NCBI RefSeq assembly: GCF_015555045.1
Contig: NZ_JADNJQ010000013.1
Coordinates: forward strand, 1 to 63,640
From: Collinsella aerofaciens
GTDB lineage: Bacteria; Actinomycetota; Coriobacteriia; Coriobacteriales; Coriobacteriaceae
Direction of reading: 5' to 3'
Length of the DNA: 63,640 nucleotides
Numbering within the stretch: the first letter of the stretch is position 1; each line of letters opens with the position of its first letter. Positions 37,571 through 46,280 of the stretch are shown piece by piece. The notes below the pieces were generated by a model. It ran no database searches. It was not told the DNA's origin and saw nothing but the letters and a program-made list of their open reading frames with translations. The position numbers and the translations under genes are program-made.

Positions 37571-37843
37571 TTACTTGGAGAGCTTGTCGACAACGTGTTC
37601 GATCTCGGCGAGCTTGGCGGCCTTTAGGTCTTCGTCGCCCGATTCGATTGCCGAAGTCACGCAGCCCTCGATATGCGCCTTGAGCACGTCGGCGTTAATG
37701 CGCGCGAGGAGTGCCTGCGTGGCCATGAGCTGCGTGGAAATATCGACGCAATATCGGTCCTCATCGACCATCCGCAAGATGCCGTCGATCTGGCCGCGCG
37801 CCGTCTTGAGCATGCGGGTCACAGATTTGTGGTCTGCCATCAT
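37571..37843 (-). CDS. csoR: CsoR-type copper-sensing repressor
   Basis: A 90-residue four-helix repressor of the CsoR/RcnR family. The metal ligand set is the C-H-C pattern: Cys in DEDRYCVDI (about residue 32), His and Cys in LKAHIEGCV (about 57 and 61), which is the Cu(I) type. It probably represses the copper operon by binding the G/C-tract palindrome upstream of copA and releases on Cu(I) binding. GAGGA lies 6 nt before ATG 37843. It was the third gene of copA-copZ-csoR, but an IS element now separates it from copZ, so its expression may have changed. Confidence 0.9.
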   Translation of the reverse strand: MMADHKSVTRMLKTARGQIDGILRMVDEDRYCVDISTQLMATQALLARINADVLKAHIEGCVTSAIESGDEDLKAAKLAEIEHVVDKLSK

Positions 37844-37912
37844 GGCGGGTCCTCGTTTCTGGTCAGTCTTCCAAATACCCCGCCCTCAGTTGCGGTGGAA
37901 TAGTTCCTGTTT

Positions 37913-39211
37913 GGGGGTGCGGACGATTTCTTGGACCGCGCCTAGGCGTATCCAAGCTTCCTGCGGTACTCCATCGGGCTGAGCCACCCGAGGGACTTCT
38001 TGATCCGCTCCTCACGATAGTATACGAGGTAGGCCTCGAGCCTGCCCATGAACTCCCCGGCCGTCACGCCCTCCCAGCCCCTGTAGTGGAAGAACTCGTT
38101 CTTGAGGCGGCCGAAGAAGCCCTCGCAGGCCGAGTTGTCCGGGCTGCAGCCCTTCGCGGACATGCTCCTGGCCAGCCCGTTCTCCTCGCAGATCCCGATC
38201 CACTCCGGCCAGCGGTAGTGGCCGCCGCGGTCCGAGTGGATCGTCGTGCGGGCGCCCGCCGGCCTGGCCGCGCAGGCCTTGAGCAGACTCGAGTTCGCGA
38301 GGCGCTTGTCGGGGTGCAGCCCGATCGACCAGGCGACGGGCATCCCGTCGAAGCAGTCGACTATCGGGCTCAGGTAGACCTTCTCGCCGCCCGGGAGCCT
38401 GAACTCGGTGATGTCGGTGAGCCACAGCCGGTTGGGCTCGTCGGCGCGGAAATTCCTGTTCACGAGGTTCTCCGGCGCCTTGGAGACCTCGCCGGCGTAG
38501 GAGCTGTAGCCCCGGGCGCGCCTCTTGTTGTAGACGACCTCGAGGCCCTCCTCGCGCATCACGCGGGCCACGCGCTTCTCGCTGGCGCGGACCCCCTCGC
38601 GGCGCAGGCGCGCCCAGACGGTGCGGTACCCCCAGCGCCCCGAGCCCTCGCGGAAGATGCGCACCACGCGGTCGCGTATGTCGGCGTCGCGGTCGCGCGG
38701 TGCGGCGACGCGGGGCCTCCAGTACTCATAGGAGCTCTTCGATATCCTCAAGAAACCTGTGATCGAGCGGAGGGGCAGGGCGGTCGCCCGCCTCAATCTC
38801 TCGCCGAGCTCGCACTTGCTCCTGTTCGAGATCGAAGCCGGGTCCCACCCTTCCGCTTTTAGGTCGGCCAACACCGCCCTGAGCAGCAGGTTCTCTATCT
38901 GGTCCTCGTTGAGCCCGGCGAGCGGGCCGGTCGCGGGCGGGGCGTAGATCGACTTGTCGGGGCCCAAGCTGGCCTCCTTCCGGCGCGGTTTCCTCGCACC
39001 GATTCTACAGCGCGCCCCGGTGTAGCTGTGCGGGAGGTGCCCCGTCGCCCACTTCTTGGCCGCGCCCACCGAGACCCCCGCGAACTTCGCGGCGGCGGTC
39101 GGCCCCATGCCGTCCTCCGTCGCCAGGAGGAAGAGCTCGACCTTCTCCCTGCTGTACATGCGAACCTCCAGTCCGGACCGCTTCACGGTCCAACTTTCTG
39201 TCCGCACCCCC
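37913..39211 (-). mobile_element. IS3-family insertion sequence
   Basis: About 1,299 bp with imperfect terminal inverted repeats: left GGGGGTGCGGACGATTTCTT, right end read inward GGGGGTGCGGACAGAAAGTT, both continuing to GGACCG. TTT occurs on both flanks as a likely 3-bp target duplication. The element sits exactly in a GTTGCGGTGGAATAGTTCC hairpin whose arms remain at 37887-37912 and 39212-39257. Confidence 0.88.
37942..39159 (-). CDS. IS3-family transposase (single open frame)
   Basis: A 405-residue DDE transposase. The N-terminal helix-turn-helix (EKVELFLLATEDGMGPTAAAKFAGVS) binds the ends; an HTH_21 region (EGSGRWGYRTVWARLRREG) precedes the rve integrase core with catalytic Asp in LWLTDITEF, Asp in TIHSDRGGHY and Glu in NSACEGFFGRLKNE. 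In most IS3 elements this protein is made by frameshifting between two frames; here it is one frame. I chose ATG 39159 because GGAGG is 6 nt upstream; the frame stays open to 39207. All catalytic residues are present, so it may be active. Confidence 0.9.
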   Translation of the reverse strand: MYSREKVELFLLATEDGMGPTAAAKFAGVSVGAAKKWATGHLPHSYTGARCRIGARKPRRKEASLGPDKSIYAPPATGPLAGLNEDQIENLLLRAVLADLKAEGWDPASISNRSKCELGERLRRATALPLRSITGFLRISKSSYEYWRPRVAAPRDRDADIRDRVVRIFREGSGRWGYRTVWARLRREGVRASEKRVARVMREEGLEVVYNKRRARGYSSYAGEVSKAPENLVNRNFRADEPNRLWLTDITEFRLPGGEKVYLSPIVDCFDGMPVAWSIGLHPDKRLANSSLLKACAARPAGARTTIHSDRGGHYRWPEWIGICEENGLARSMSAKGCSPDNSACEGFFGRLKNEFFHYRGWEGVTAGEFMGRLEAYLVYYREERIKKSLGWLSPMEYRRKLGYA

Positions 39212-39331
39212 TTTTAGCGCCTCAAGCCTTCAAACAGGAACTATTTCACCGCTACTTCTGAAGGGTTGGTTGAGTGGCGGTTGCTGAGCGGCTATGTCAG
39301 CCGGCAGTGGTGCCTGTTGGTGCGGCAGCTG

Positions 39332-39553
39332 CTACGCGGCGGCCACGGACAGGGCGTGGAACTTCTCGCCCGCGGCCTCGACGGCGGCGGCGAGCTGCTC
39401 GGCGGTCACGGTGTCGGCGCACTCCACCTGGACGGTCTGGGTCTCGTGATCGGCGTCGGCGTCGGTCACGCCGGCAACGTTGAGCAGCGCAGTCTCGACG
39501 GTGGCATCGCAGTGGCCGCACATGAGGCCGGAAGTCTTGATTGTGTATCGCAT
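39332..39553 (-). CDS. copZ: Copper chaperone (heavy-metal-associated domain)
   Basis: A 73-residue ferredoxin-like HMA protein that would carry Cu(I) to CopA. The metal site is GLMCGHCDATV at about residues 9-19 (CxxC). ATG 39553 has GAGAGGA 7 nt upstream; the frame runs 18 codons further but without a ribosome site. It follows copA by 147 bp in the same operon. The IS element begins 120 bp after its stop. Confidence 0.9.
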   Translation of the reverse strand: MRYTIKTSGLMCGHCDATVETALLNVAGVTDADADHETQTVQVECADTVTAEQLAAAVEAAGEKFHALSVAAA

Positions 39554-39700
39554 AGGTATTCCTCTCTGTTGCGTCGGCTTTCCCAGGCACCCGACCTTGA
39601 CCTTCAAGCCGTCGCTCGCGTATCAAAGTACGCGTCGCTCCTCTTTCAGGTCAATCTCGGGCATCTGGAAAACCCGTTCTAAATGGACTTAATGGTGAGC

Positions 39701-42043
39701 CTATTTTGCCACTTTAGGCTTAAAGGTTCGCAGGCGCAGCGCATTGCTTACGACGCACACGCTCGACAGACTCATGGCCGCGGCGCCAAACATCGGCGAG
39801 AGTTGCCAGCCGGTGAGGGGGAAGAACACGCCCGCGGCGAGCGGAATGCCGATGCCGTTGTAGAACAGCGCCCAGAACAGGTCCTGCTTGATGTTGCGGA
39901 TCGTGGCGCGCGACAGCTCGATGGCGCGGGCGACGTCCATGAGGTCGCTGCGCATGAGCACCACATCTGCCCCCTCCTTGGCGATGTCGGCGCCGGTGCC
40001 GATGGCCAGACCCACGTCGGCGCGCGCCAGAGCGGGGGAGTCGTTGATGCCGTCGCCCACCATGGCGACCTTGCCGCCCGCATCCTGCAGTTCGCGCACG
40101 TGGCGCTCCTTGTCGGCGGGAAGGACGTCGGCGATGACCTGCTCGCTGCTCAGTCCCACGCGGCGGGCGATCGCTTCGGCGGTGACGCGGTTGTCGCCGG
40201 TGAGCATGCGTACGTCGACGCCGAGCTTGCGGAGCGCGGCGATGGCCTCGGCGCTCGTTTCCTTGACCTCGTCAGCCACGGCAATGGTGCCGGCAAGCTC
40301 GCCGTTCTTGGCAAAGAACAGCGGCGTCTTGCCCTCGGCGGCAAATTGCTCGGCAAGACCCGCGGGCACGGTAACGCCCAGCTCGTCCATCAGGCGCATG
40401 TTGCCGGCTGCAATGACGTTTTGCCCCTCGCGCGCCGTAACGCCTCGCCCGGGCGCGGCGGCAAAGTCCTCGACCATGCGCGCGACAATTCCGCGCGTCT
40501 CGCATTCGGCCATAATCGCCTCGGCCAGCGGGTGCTCGCTCGAGCGCTCCAGCGCGGCGGCCAGCTTGAGCAGCGCCTTTTCGCTCATGGCGGGCGAGCC
40601 GTCGGCGCGCGCGGCAACCACAATGTCGGTCACGGCAGGCTTGCCGCGGGTGACTGTGCCCGTCTTATCGAGCACCACGGTGCCCACGCTGCGCAGGTTC
40701 TCCAGCGCCTCGGCGCTCTTAAACAGAATGCCCATTTCGGCGCCCTTGCCGGTGCCCACCATAATGGCGACGGGCGTGGCCAGGCCGAGTGCGCACGGAC
40801 AGCTGATCACCAACACCGCCACGGCGGAGGTGAGCGCCTCGTTTATGCTGCCGGTCAGTGCCATCCACACCGCAAAGGTCACGGCCGAAATCACGAACAC
40901 CACGGGCACGAACACACCGGCGACCTTATCGGCCATGCGGGCAATGGGCGCCTTGGTGGCGTTGGCGTCCTCGACGAGCTGGATAATCTTGGCAAGCGAT
41001 GTTTCGTCGCCCACGCGTGTGGCACGGAAGATAAACGAGCCGGTGCGGTTGACGGTGGCGGCGTTGACGGTGTCGCCGGCGGTCTTTTCCACGGGGATGG
41101 ACTCGCCGGTGAGCGCGCTCTCGTCCACGGCCGAGCTGCCCTCGAGCACCACGCCATCGACGGGGATGGACTCGCCGGGGCGCACGCGCAGGACCTGGCC
41201 GGGAAGGATGCTGTCGACGTCGACGGTGGTCTCGCTGCCGTCCTCTGCCACGACGGTCGCAGTCTTGGGCGCCAGGTCGATGAGCGCCTCGATGGCGCTG
41301 CCGGTTTTGGACTTGCTGCGCGTCTCGAGGTATTTGCCCACGGTGACGAGCGACAGGATGGTGCCGGCGCTCTCAAAATACAGATTGTCCATGCCCGTCA
41401 TCATTGCCTCGTGCACCTGACCTGTGGCCAGCTGGTCGGCCATGATGAACATGGCGTAGAGCGACCAGGCGATGGAGGCGGTGGCGCCCACGGCGATGAG
41501 GGCGTCCATGGTGGGCGCGCCGTGCGCGAGCGATTTAAACCCATTGATAAAGTACGCGTCGTTGACATAGACGATGGGGATGAGCAGGACGAGCTCGGTG
41601 AGGGCGAGCGTCATGCTGTGGGTATGGTCGGTGAAAATGCCGGGCAGCGGCCAACCAAGCATGTGTCCCATGCCTATGTAGAACAGTGGGACGAGGAAAA
41701 CGATCGAGATGATGAGGCGGGCGCGCATGGCAGAGGCGGCGGCCTTCAATTTTTTGGTGGGCGACTCCATGTGGGCGGCGCCGGACCTGGCTTGCGTGCT
41801 GCCGTTTGAGCCGGCGGCACCGGTGCTCGCATCGACGGGTGAGGCCGAGTAACCCGCACGGTCGACGGCGGTGCAGATATCGTCGGGGGAGACCTGCGCG
41901 GGGTCGTAGTCCACCAGCATGGAGCCGGCGAGCAGATTGACCGCGACGCTTTGGACGCCGTCGAGCTTGCTCACGGCACGGTCCACGTGCGCCTGGCAAG
42001 CGGCGCACGTCATGCCGCCCACGTCAAACTTATCTTGGGCCAT
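39701..42043 (-). CDS. copA: Copper-exporting P-type ATPase
   Basis: P1B ATPase that pumps Cu(I) out of the cell. The 780 residues have one N-terminal HMA domain with [12 protein letters not shown] (about 9-20), a linker, eight membrane helices, the intramembrane metal motif [10 protein letters not shown], the phosphorylation motif [11 protein letters not shown], the HP motif SSEHPLAEA, and [13 protein letters not shown] 42043 follows AAAGGAG. The upstream region has a CsoR-type operator overlapping the promoter. With copZ and csoR it forms a copper-resistance operon read on the minus strand. Confidence 0.95.
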   Translation of the reverse strand: MAQDKFDVGGMTCAACQAHVDRAVSKLDGVQSVAVNLLAGSMLVDYDPAQVSPDDICTAVDRAGYSASPVDASTGAAGSNGSTQARSGAAHMESPTKKLKAAASAMRARLIISIVFLVPLFYIGMGHMLGWPLPGIFTDHTHSMTLALTELVLLIPIVYVNDAYFINGFKSLAHGAPTMDALIAVGATASIAWSLYAMFIMADQLATGQVHEAMMTGMDNLYFESAGTILSLVTVGKYLETRSKSKTGSAIEALIDLAPKTATVVAEDGSETTVDVDSILPGQVLRVRPGESIPVDGVVLEGSSAVDESALTGESIPVEKTAGDTVNAATVNRTGSFIFRATRVGDETSLAKIIQLVEDANATKAPIARMADKVAGVFVPVVFVISAVTFAVWMALTGSINEALTSAVAVLVISCPCALGLATPVAIMVGTGKGAEMGILFKSAEALENLRSVGTVVLDKTGTVTRGKPAVTDIVVAARADGSPAMSEKALLKLAAALERSSEHPLAEAIMAECETRGIVARMVEDFAAAPGRGVTAREGQNVIAAGNMRLMDELGVTVPAGLAEQFAAEGKTPLFFAKNGELAGTIAVADEVKETSAEAIAALRKLGVDVRMLTGDNRVTAEAIARRVGLSSEQVIADVLPADKERHVRELQDAGGKVAMVGDGINDSPALARADVGLAIGTGADIAKEGADVVLMRSDLMDVARAIELSRATIRNIKQDLFWALFYNGIGIPLAAGVFFPLTGWQLSPMFGAAAMSLSSVCVVSNALRLRTFKPKVAK

Positions 42044-42090
42044 GGCTTCTCCTTTCTGTGGTTCGGTGTTGGAATTGTTAACCTGCCGAT

Positions 42091-42121
42091 ACTATACACC
42101 CATACCCCCTGGGGGTGTCTA
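42091..42121 (-). promoter_or_regulatory. copA promoter with CsoR-type operator
   Basis: ATACCCCCTGGGGGTGT (42102-42118) is a G/C-tract pseudo-palindrome of the CsoR type. On the minus strand it sits between TAGACA (complement of 42116-42121) and TATAGT (complement of 42091-42096), which are 19 bp apart, so repressor binding would block RNA polymerase. Confidence 0.75.
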
Positions 42122-42194
42122 GTGGAGATTGAAATGTATGACATTTCGCTATGGATGAGGGTGGCTGCTCAATCGGTGGCCGTCCCAACCAATC

Positions 42195-42414
42195 ATCTTA
42201 ATCTGTAACATCTAGCAGGGAAATATGACCTCTAACTGTTACAGATCAAGACATAGAAATCGGCCGAAAGCTAACGTCTCGATCTGTAACAACTAGACCC
42301 CGTTTTACCGAGTAGATGTTACAGATCAAGACAAACCATTCGAGGGTAACCCGAACGTCTCGATCTGTAACAGTAAGATCGATGTTTGGGTCTTAGTTGT
42401 TACAGATCGAGACA
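42195..42414. repeat. Hairpin array E: three 80-bp-period units
   Basis: Units start at 42196, 42276 and 42357; loops 28, 27 and 27 nt. Unit 3 pairs perfectly; units 1 and 2 have one A/C-type mismatch. The spacers contain small palindromes, TCGGCCGA and TTCGAGGGTAACCCGAA. The array is between the copA promoter and the end of the LPXTG gene. Confidence 0.9.
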
Positions 42415-42444
42415 ATCTCGAAGCAGATGCCCAGGGCATACAAC

Positions 42445-42483
42445 GTAAAACGCCGGGGCGCCCGCGTGATGGGCGCCCCGGCG
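42445..42483 (-). terminator. Terminator of the LPXTG surface protein gene
   Basis: CGCCGGGGCGCCC and GGGCGCCCCGGCG form a perfect 13-bp stem; on the minus strand it is followed by TTTTACGTT. Confidence 0.8.
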
Positions 42484-42542
42484 CATGCAGGGCAGGGTTT
42501 GCGAAGCGGTGGAAGGGAGGAGAAGCCGTCCTCCCGAAATCC

Positions 42543-45500
42543 TTACTCCTGACGACGCTTCTTGTCAGTCAGAAAGACGCCGGCGGCTACGAGCACGACA
42601 CCTCCGATGATAAACGTCTCACCGGCGAGCGCAGCATTGTCGCCTGTGGTGGGAAGCGCCGAGTTGGCGGCCGTCTTGGCGTTGCCGGCAGATGGCTTTC
42701 CAGTAACCGGCTTAGCGGCAGCCTGCGTGACCTTGGCCTGCTCGGCCTTCGCGGCCTCTTGCTCCTGGCGGGCGATCTCGTCCTTCAGGGCTTGCTCGGC
42801 GGCTACGCGTTTTGCCTTCGCCTCGTTGTAGGCATTGAGCGCTGCGGTGTAGGCGGGCGTCGCAGCATCAAGGTCTGCCTGAGCGGCATCAAGTGCGGCC
42901 TTTGCGTTATGTTCTGCCTGCTTGGCGGCGACGCACTTGGCAAAGAGGGCATTGAGCGTATCGTTCGCGTTTGCGTCAGAGCCAGTAGCAATGCCGTTTT
43001 CGACGTTGATGGACTTGAGCTTTCCGAGGGTAGCGACAGCGGCATCCGATGCGGCCTGAGAATTCTCGACCGCCTGCTCGGCGTTCGCGATGGCATCATT
43101 TGCCGCACCAAGGGCGACTCCGGCCTCGGTAACTGCTGCGTCGGCGTCCTGCTTGGCCGCCTCGGCGGTGGCAAGATTATCGGCTGCATTGCTCAGGGCG
43201 TCGGCACGGGCCTTCTTTGAAGCAAAGTCGTTTTTCGCCGTGGTCAGATTGCTCGCGGCGTGCACCGCGTTCGCCGCCTTGGCCTCGGCGTTGTCCTTCG
43301 CGGTGTCGAGGGCCTGCTTCTTGGCGGTCTCGTCGAGCTTCGCCTTTTTGAGAGCGCTCCGGGCAGACGTCTGGGCTGCCGTGGCTTCATCAAGCGCCTG
43401 ATGGGCCTCGTCGGCTTTCTCCTGAGCCGCAGCAACATCGGCTGAATACTTGGCAAGTTCCTTCTTTGCATCTTGCAGAGTCTGCTGTTTTACGAGAGTC
43501 TCTGCCTTGGCGTCATCAACCTTCTTCTGACTCTGAGCGGCTTGCTCTTTCGATGCCTTAAGCTCGGCGCGCTTCTGGTTGACGACCTGCTCTGCGGTCG
43601 CCACGTTGCTTTGGGCGGCTTTGACCTGGTCTTCGGCTTCGGCAACTTTTCCGTTTGCCTTGGCGAGATTCTGCTTTGCTAGGGCAACAGCGGCGGCGGC
43701 ACTTGCTACGCTGTCGTTCTTGGCGGCAAGGTCGCTATTCGCGGCAACAATGCCTTCTTGCTTTTGAGCGACGAGGGTTTCAGCTGCCTTTACGGCATCG
43801 GCTTGCGATGTCGCTGTGCTGCGCTTTTGCTCAAGGTCCGTCTTTGCGGCGGCGAGCTTTTCGCTGGCTTTGGAGAGGCTCAGCTGATACTGATCAAAGA
43901 GATTCTCGAGTTCATCGATCGAGTATTCTTTCTCGCACGAACCGTAATTGTTGTCGATCTCCAAGACGAACACATACGGCCAAAGGGTTCCGCGCGAGTT
44001 GATGCCGTATCCCATGGTTTTGGCGTTAGGTTGTACGATATTCAAATAATGGCCGACGGTGCCAAAGTCTGCCCCGCGCTTTTCGAATTCGGTTTTGTGG
44101 CTCCGGAAAGTATCCCAAGCATCTTTGGGGGCAACGTTGCCAAGGCCGGCTTTCGCTGCAGCCTCGTCAAATATCTCCTTTTCAGCATCGACCCATTGGT
44201 GCGCGATGTTTTCTTTAGTACTGAAGTTCCAAGCGGCATTTTCACAATTGGCGTAATCTGAGTGGCCTAGCGTTTTGTCAGAGTAATTGGAGTCGGATTG
44301 AGCGATTGCCATTTGCTCGGCCGTCACCCTAAGCTCACTCAATCCAACGCTTGCACGGTATTCGTTAATCTCGCGCAGCTTGTTAAACGATAGCTTGGCG
44401 TTGTCGAGTGACGTGCCGTCTTTTTTATCGCCAATGGTCGTCGGGTTTTTATCGCTCTGCCTATAGATGATGTTTGCAGCGTCGTTGGCACCGATGAACT
44501 GGTAGAAGCCGATGACGCTCTGCGCCTCCGCTGTCGTTGCCTTATCGGTTGCTGCCTTGCACGTATCGTATGCTTTCTGTGCATCGACAACGGCTTGATC
44601 GGCGGCCGCCTGGTTTGCCTTGGCAGTTTCGAGCGCCTTGTCTGCCTGCTCCTTCTCGGCTTTTGCCTGGTCGACTTGTTTCTGAGCGACCTTTGCCTTC
44701 TCCAGTTCGGCAGCATGTGCCTGCTTTGCCGAGGTCAACTCCGATTGCGCCGCATCGGCTTTCGTCTGGGCTGCCGTTACACCATTTTCGGCTGCTGCGA
44801 CTGTCTGCTTCTTGGCTTCGAGCTCGCTTTCGGCGCCGGTGAGGGCGTCCTGCTTGGATTCAACGTCGCTATTTGCCTGAGAAAGGCCTGCTTCGGCAGT
44901 CGCTTGCTGCTTTTTCGCCTGGTCGAGTGCGCTTTGGGCAGCATCGACCTTTGCCTGGGCGGCGTCATACTCCGGGCCCTCGGCGCCTGCCTTTGCGGCC
45001 GCCAAATCGGCTTGTGCGCTGTCGTATGCCGCCTGTGCCTCAGCCGCCTTGCCATCTGCGACGGTCTTTGCCTGCTGGGCGGAAGCCAGCGTGCCTGCCG
45101 CCTCGTCGTAAGCGCTCTGCGCGGCGCTCTGAGCCTGCTGGGCATCGGTGAGCGCGGAATCGGCAGTGGCCTTCGCAGCCTTTGCTTGGTCCAGAGCGGC
45201 CTGCGCATCTGCGGCTGCCTGCTCGGCGACCTTGATTTCCTCCGGCGTTGCGTTGGCGGCTGCCTTCTGTGCTGCCTCGAGCTTGGCCTGCGCGTCGGCT
45301 GCCGCTTGCTTTGCGGCATCAAGGACCTTCGACTTGTCCTCGGCGTCGGTCTTGGCTGCATCGAGCTTTCCTCGGGCATCCTTCAGCGTGGCACTGGCGC
45401 TGTCGGCCGCCTTGACGCTTTCATCGAGCTGGCGAGCATATTCGGCGCGCGCGGCGGCCTCTGCCTGCGAATTATCGGAGACAGAGACGTCATAGGTGCT

Positions 45501-45878
45501 TTGTGCGTTGTCGCGTGCCGCCTGTTTTTCGGTATAGGGGGCAGCCACCGTGTCGTAGTCGGATTTGGCGTCTGCCTCGGCAGCCTTTGCGGCGTCGATC
45601 GCAGCCTGCAAGTCGGCAATCTTCTGGGCGTCTGCCTTTACTGCGGAGCCTGCCGCCTCGCCGGCGTGGACAGCAAGCGGGGACATGATCGCGTCCTGTG
45701 CCGTGGTATCACTCACATCGTTGGCAAATGCCGAGAACGGCGCGAGCAGCGACGAGCCGGTCATAGCGATGGTGGTTGCCGCGGTGACGGCGAGTCGTGT
45801 TGCCTTGTGGCCCGAGAATGTGGGGCGAGGCTCGGCGCCGCCTGAGACTTCCAAGTGTTTAGGTGCGTACTTTGCCAT
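42543..45878 (-). CDS. LPXTG-anchored coiled-coil surface protein with CAP-like domain
   Basis: A 1,111-residue cell-wall protein. It starts with a long-n-region signal peptide (hydrophobic LAVTAATTIAMTGSSLLAPF, cleavage after SAFA near residue 52). About 400 residues of Ala/Lys/Glu/Asp-rich heptads follow, predicted coiled coil. A central globular part (about 455-650) looks like a SCP/CAP domain: LREINEYRASVGLSEL, MAIAQSDSNYS, GHSDYANCENAAWNF, AHQWVDAEKE. A second ~400-residue coiled coil follows, then a linker, LPTTGD, a membrane helix and KKRRQE. Sortase would attach it to peptidoglycan. ATG 45878 follows GGGAGAAG. It is probably an adhesin or wall-spanning stalk that displays the CAP domain; the ligand is unknown. 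Confidence 0.88.
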   Translation of the reverse strand: MAKYAPKHLEVSGGAEPRPTFSGHKATRLAVTAATTIAMTGSSLLAPFSAFANDVSDTTAQDAIMSPLAVHAGEAAGSAVKADAQKIADLQAAIDAAKAAEADAKSDYDTVAAPYTEKQAARDNAQSTYDVSVSDNSQAEAAARAEYARQLDESVKAADSASATLKDARGKLDAAKTDAEDKSKVLDAAKQAAADAQAKLEAAQKAAANATPEEIKVAEQAAADAQAALDQAKAAKATADSALTDAQQAQSAAQSAYDEAAGTLASAQQAKTVADGKAAEAQAAYDSAQADLAAAKAGAEGPEYDAAQAKVDAAQSALDQAKKQQATAEAGLSQANSDVESKQDALTGAESELEAKKQTVAAAENGVTAAQTKADAAQSELTSAKQAHAAELEKAKVAQKQVDQAKAEKEQADKALETAKANQAAADQAVVDAQKAYDTCKAATDKATTAEAQSVIGFYQFIGANDAANIIYRQSDKNPTTIGDKKDGTSLDNAKLSFNKLREINEYRASVGLSELRVTAEQMAIAQSDSNYSDKTLGHSDYANCENAAWNFSTKENIAHQWVDAEKEIFDEAAAKAGLGNVAPKDAWDTFRSHKTEFEKRGADFGTVGHYLNIVQPNAKTMGYGINSRGTLWPYVFVLEIDNNYGSCEKEYSIDELENLFDQYQLSLSKASEKLAAAKTDLEQKRSTATSQADAVKAAETLVAQKQEGIVAANSDLAAKNDSVASAAAAVALAKQNLAKANGKVAEAEDQVKAAQSNVATAEQVVNQKRAELKASKEQAAQSQKKVDDAKAETLVKQQTLQDAKKELAKYSADVAAAQEKADEAHQALDEATAAQTSARSALKKAKLDETAKKQALDTAKDNAEAKAANAVHAASNLTTAKNDFASKKARADALSNAADNLATAEAAKQDADAAVTEAGVALGAANDAIANAEQAVENSQAASDAAVATLGKLKSINVENGIATGSDANANDTLNALFAKCVAAKQAEHNAKAALDAAQADLDAATPAYTAALNAYNEAKAKRVAAEQALKDEIARQEQEAAKAEQAKVTQAAAKPVTGKPSAGNAKTAANSALPTTGDNAALAGETFIIGGVVLVAAGVFLTDKKRRQE

Positions 45879-46020
45879 TTCTTCTCCCAATCGTTGAAGG
45901 GGTACCTATGACAATTCGTATGTTACGACTGCCGAAAGGGCTTCTGTTGCGCAACATTGGCAAGGAAATATCGACACACTTGATTTATATATTATGAGGC
46001 GAAGTTCTCGGCAAGCTAAT

Positions 46021-46239
46021 GTCTCGTTCTGTAACATCTAGCAGCAAATATGACCTCTAACTGTTACTGATCGAGACAGACCGTTCGCGGTCAACTCAAA
46101 TGTCTTGATCTGTAACATCTAGAGAGGTTTTTAACCCCTTACTGTTACAGATTGAGATGTTGTCTCGCGGGGCTGGGGTTTGTCTCGATCTGTAACATCT
46201 AGACCGGTTTTTGGGTTCTAACTGTTACAGATCAAGACA
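46021..46239. repeat. Hairpin array F: three 80-bp-period units
   Basis: Units start at 46021, 46101 and 46181, loops 27 nt. Unit 1 is the most decayed (CTCGTTCTG against CTGATCGAG). Unit 1's loop (TCTAGCAGCAAATATGACC) is nearly identical to that of array E unit 1, so some copies share recent ancestry. The spacer after unit 1 contains GACCG-TTCG-CGGTC. Confidence 0.88.
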
Positions 46240-46280
46240 ATTGCCGGGGTGGGGTCCCGTCACGGCAAGACGCCCACTGC

